A program made the position numbers and the translations under genes. From positions 1 to 45,090 of the forward strand of contig NZ_BCVD01000014.1 of NCBI RefSeq assembly GCF_001591565.1: 45,090 nt of DNA, given 5' to 3'. The notes beneath the pieces were generated by a model. The model was not told the origin of the DNA and made no database searches. It worked only from the letters and a program-made list of their open reading frames with translations. Source of the DNA: Priestia flexa NBRC 15715. Its GTDB lineage: Bacteria > Bacillota > Bacilli > Bacillales > Bacillaceae_H. Below, piece by piece: positions 45,067 to 45,090 of this stretch (position 1 is its first letter; each line of letters starts with the position of its first letter).

Positions 45067-45090
45067 AAAAACAAGAGGCTGGGACATAAG

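Noticed and set aside
1-45090. CRISPR arrays, transposons, prophage genes, tRNA or rRNA genes
   Set aside because: No regularly spaced repeats, transposase, integrase or phage-structural ORFs and no tRNA/rRNA signatures were found; the window is core chromosome.

Overview
The window is a gene-dense, low-G+C stretch of chromosome from an endospore-forming Bacillaceae. Gene order closely follows the Bacillus subtilis ytpI-nrnA ... pheST region, and the sporulation genes (ytrH/ytrI, ytxC, sspI), the CcpN-type gapB operator, T-box leaders and the L20-type infC leader all fit. Protein character and gene content suggest a Priestia/Bacillus megaterium-like species; that is inference, not a database result. 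There are no rRNA or tRNA genes, no CRISPR arrays and no intact mobile elements.

Layout. 1-2.4 kb: ytpI, nrnA, and the leftward sporulation pair ytrH-ytrI. 2.5-12.8 kb: dnaE, NAD(P)-malic enzyme ytsJ, a FadR-like GntR regulator, accD-accA, pyruvate kinase, fxsA. The slot between accA and pyk, where B. subtilis and relatives carry pfkA, holds only about 530 bp of non-coding DNA. 12.9-18.4 kb: ytvI (leftward), ytwI, then citZ-icd-mdh. 18.6-21.7 kb: a MaoC-like hot-dog protein and phoP-phoR. 22-28.8 kb: polA-mutM-ytaF-coaE, gapB, speD. 29-33.5 kb: a small unknown protein, nrdR, then the replication initiation genes dnaB-dnaI, and ytxC. 33.5-37.3 kb: T-box-controlled thrS and the L20-type infC-rpmI-rplT operon. 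37.3-41.3 kb: ysdA, a possibly broken ORF and a decayed repeat-like segment, ysdB, a dimeric dUTPase, ysdC, sspI, ysgA. 41.3-45.1 kb: T-box-controlled pheS-pheT.

Functionally the window combines a central-carbon block (malic enzyme, acetyl-CoA carboxyltransferase, pyruvate kinase, citrate synthase, isocitrate and malate dehydrogenases, gluconeogenic GAPDH) with a replication/repair block (DnaE, PolA, MutM, DnaB, DnaI, NrdR, dUTPase, NrnA) and a translation block (ThrS, IF3, L35, L20, PheST).

Most of the novelty is in regulation. The speD leader contains three mutually exclusive pairings around an exact 8-nt complement of the Shine-Dalgarno region, which looks like a translational RNA switch of a class I do not recognise. 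A FadR-type dyad lies upstream of the malic enzyme, and a related dyad lies just before pyk; the neighbouring FadR-like regulator appears to have lost its metal-binding effector pocket. Two perfect, inverted CcpN boxes flank the gapB start region. infC is read from an ATT codon.
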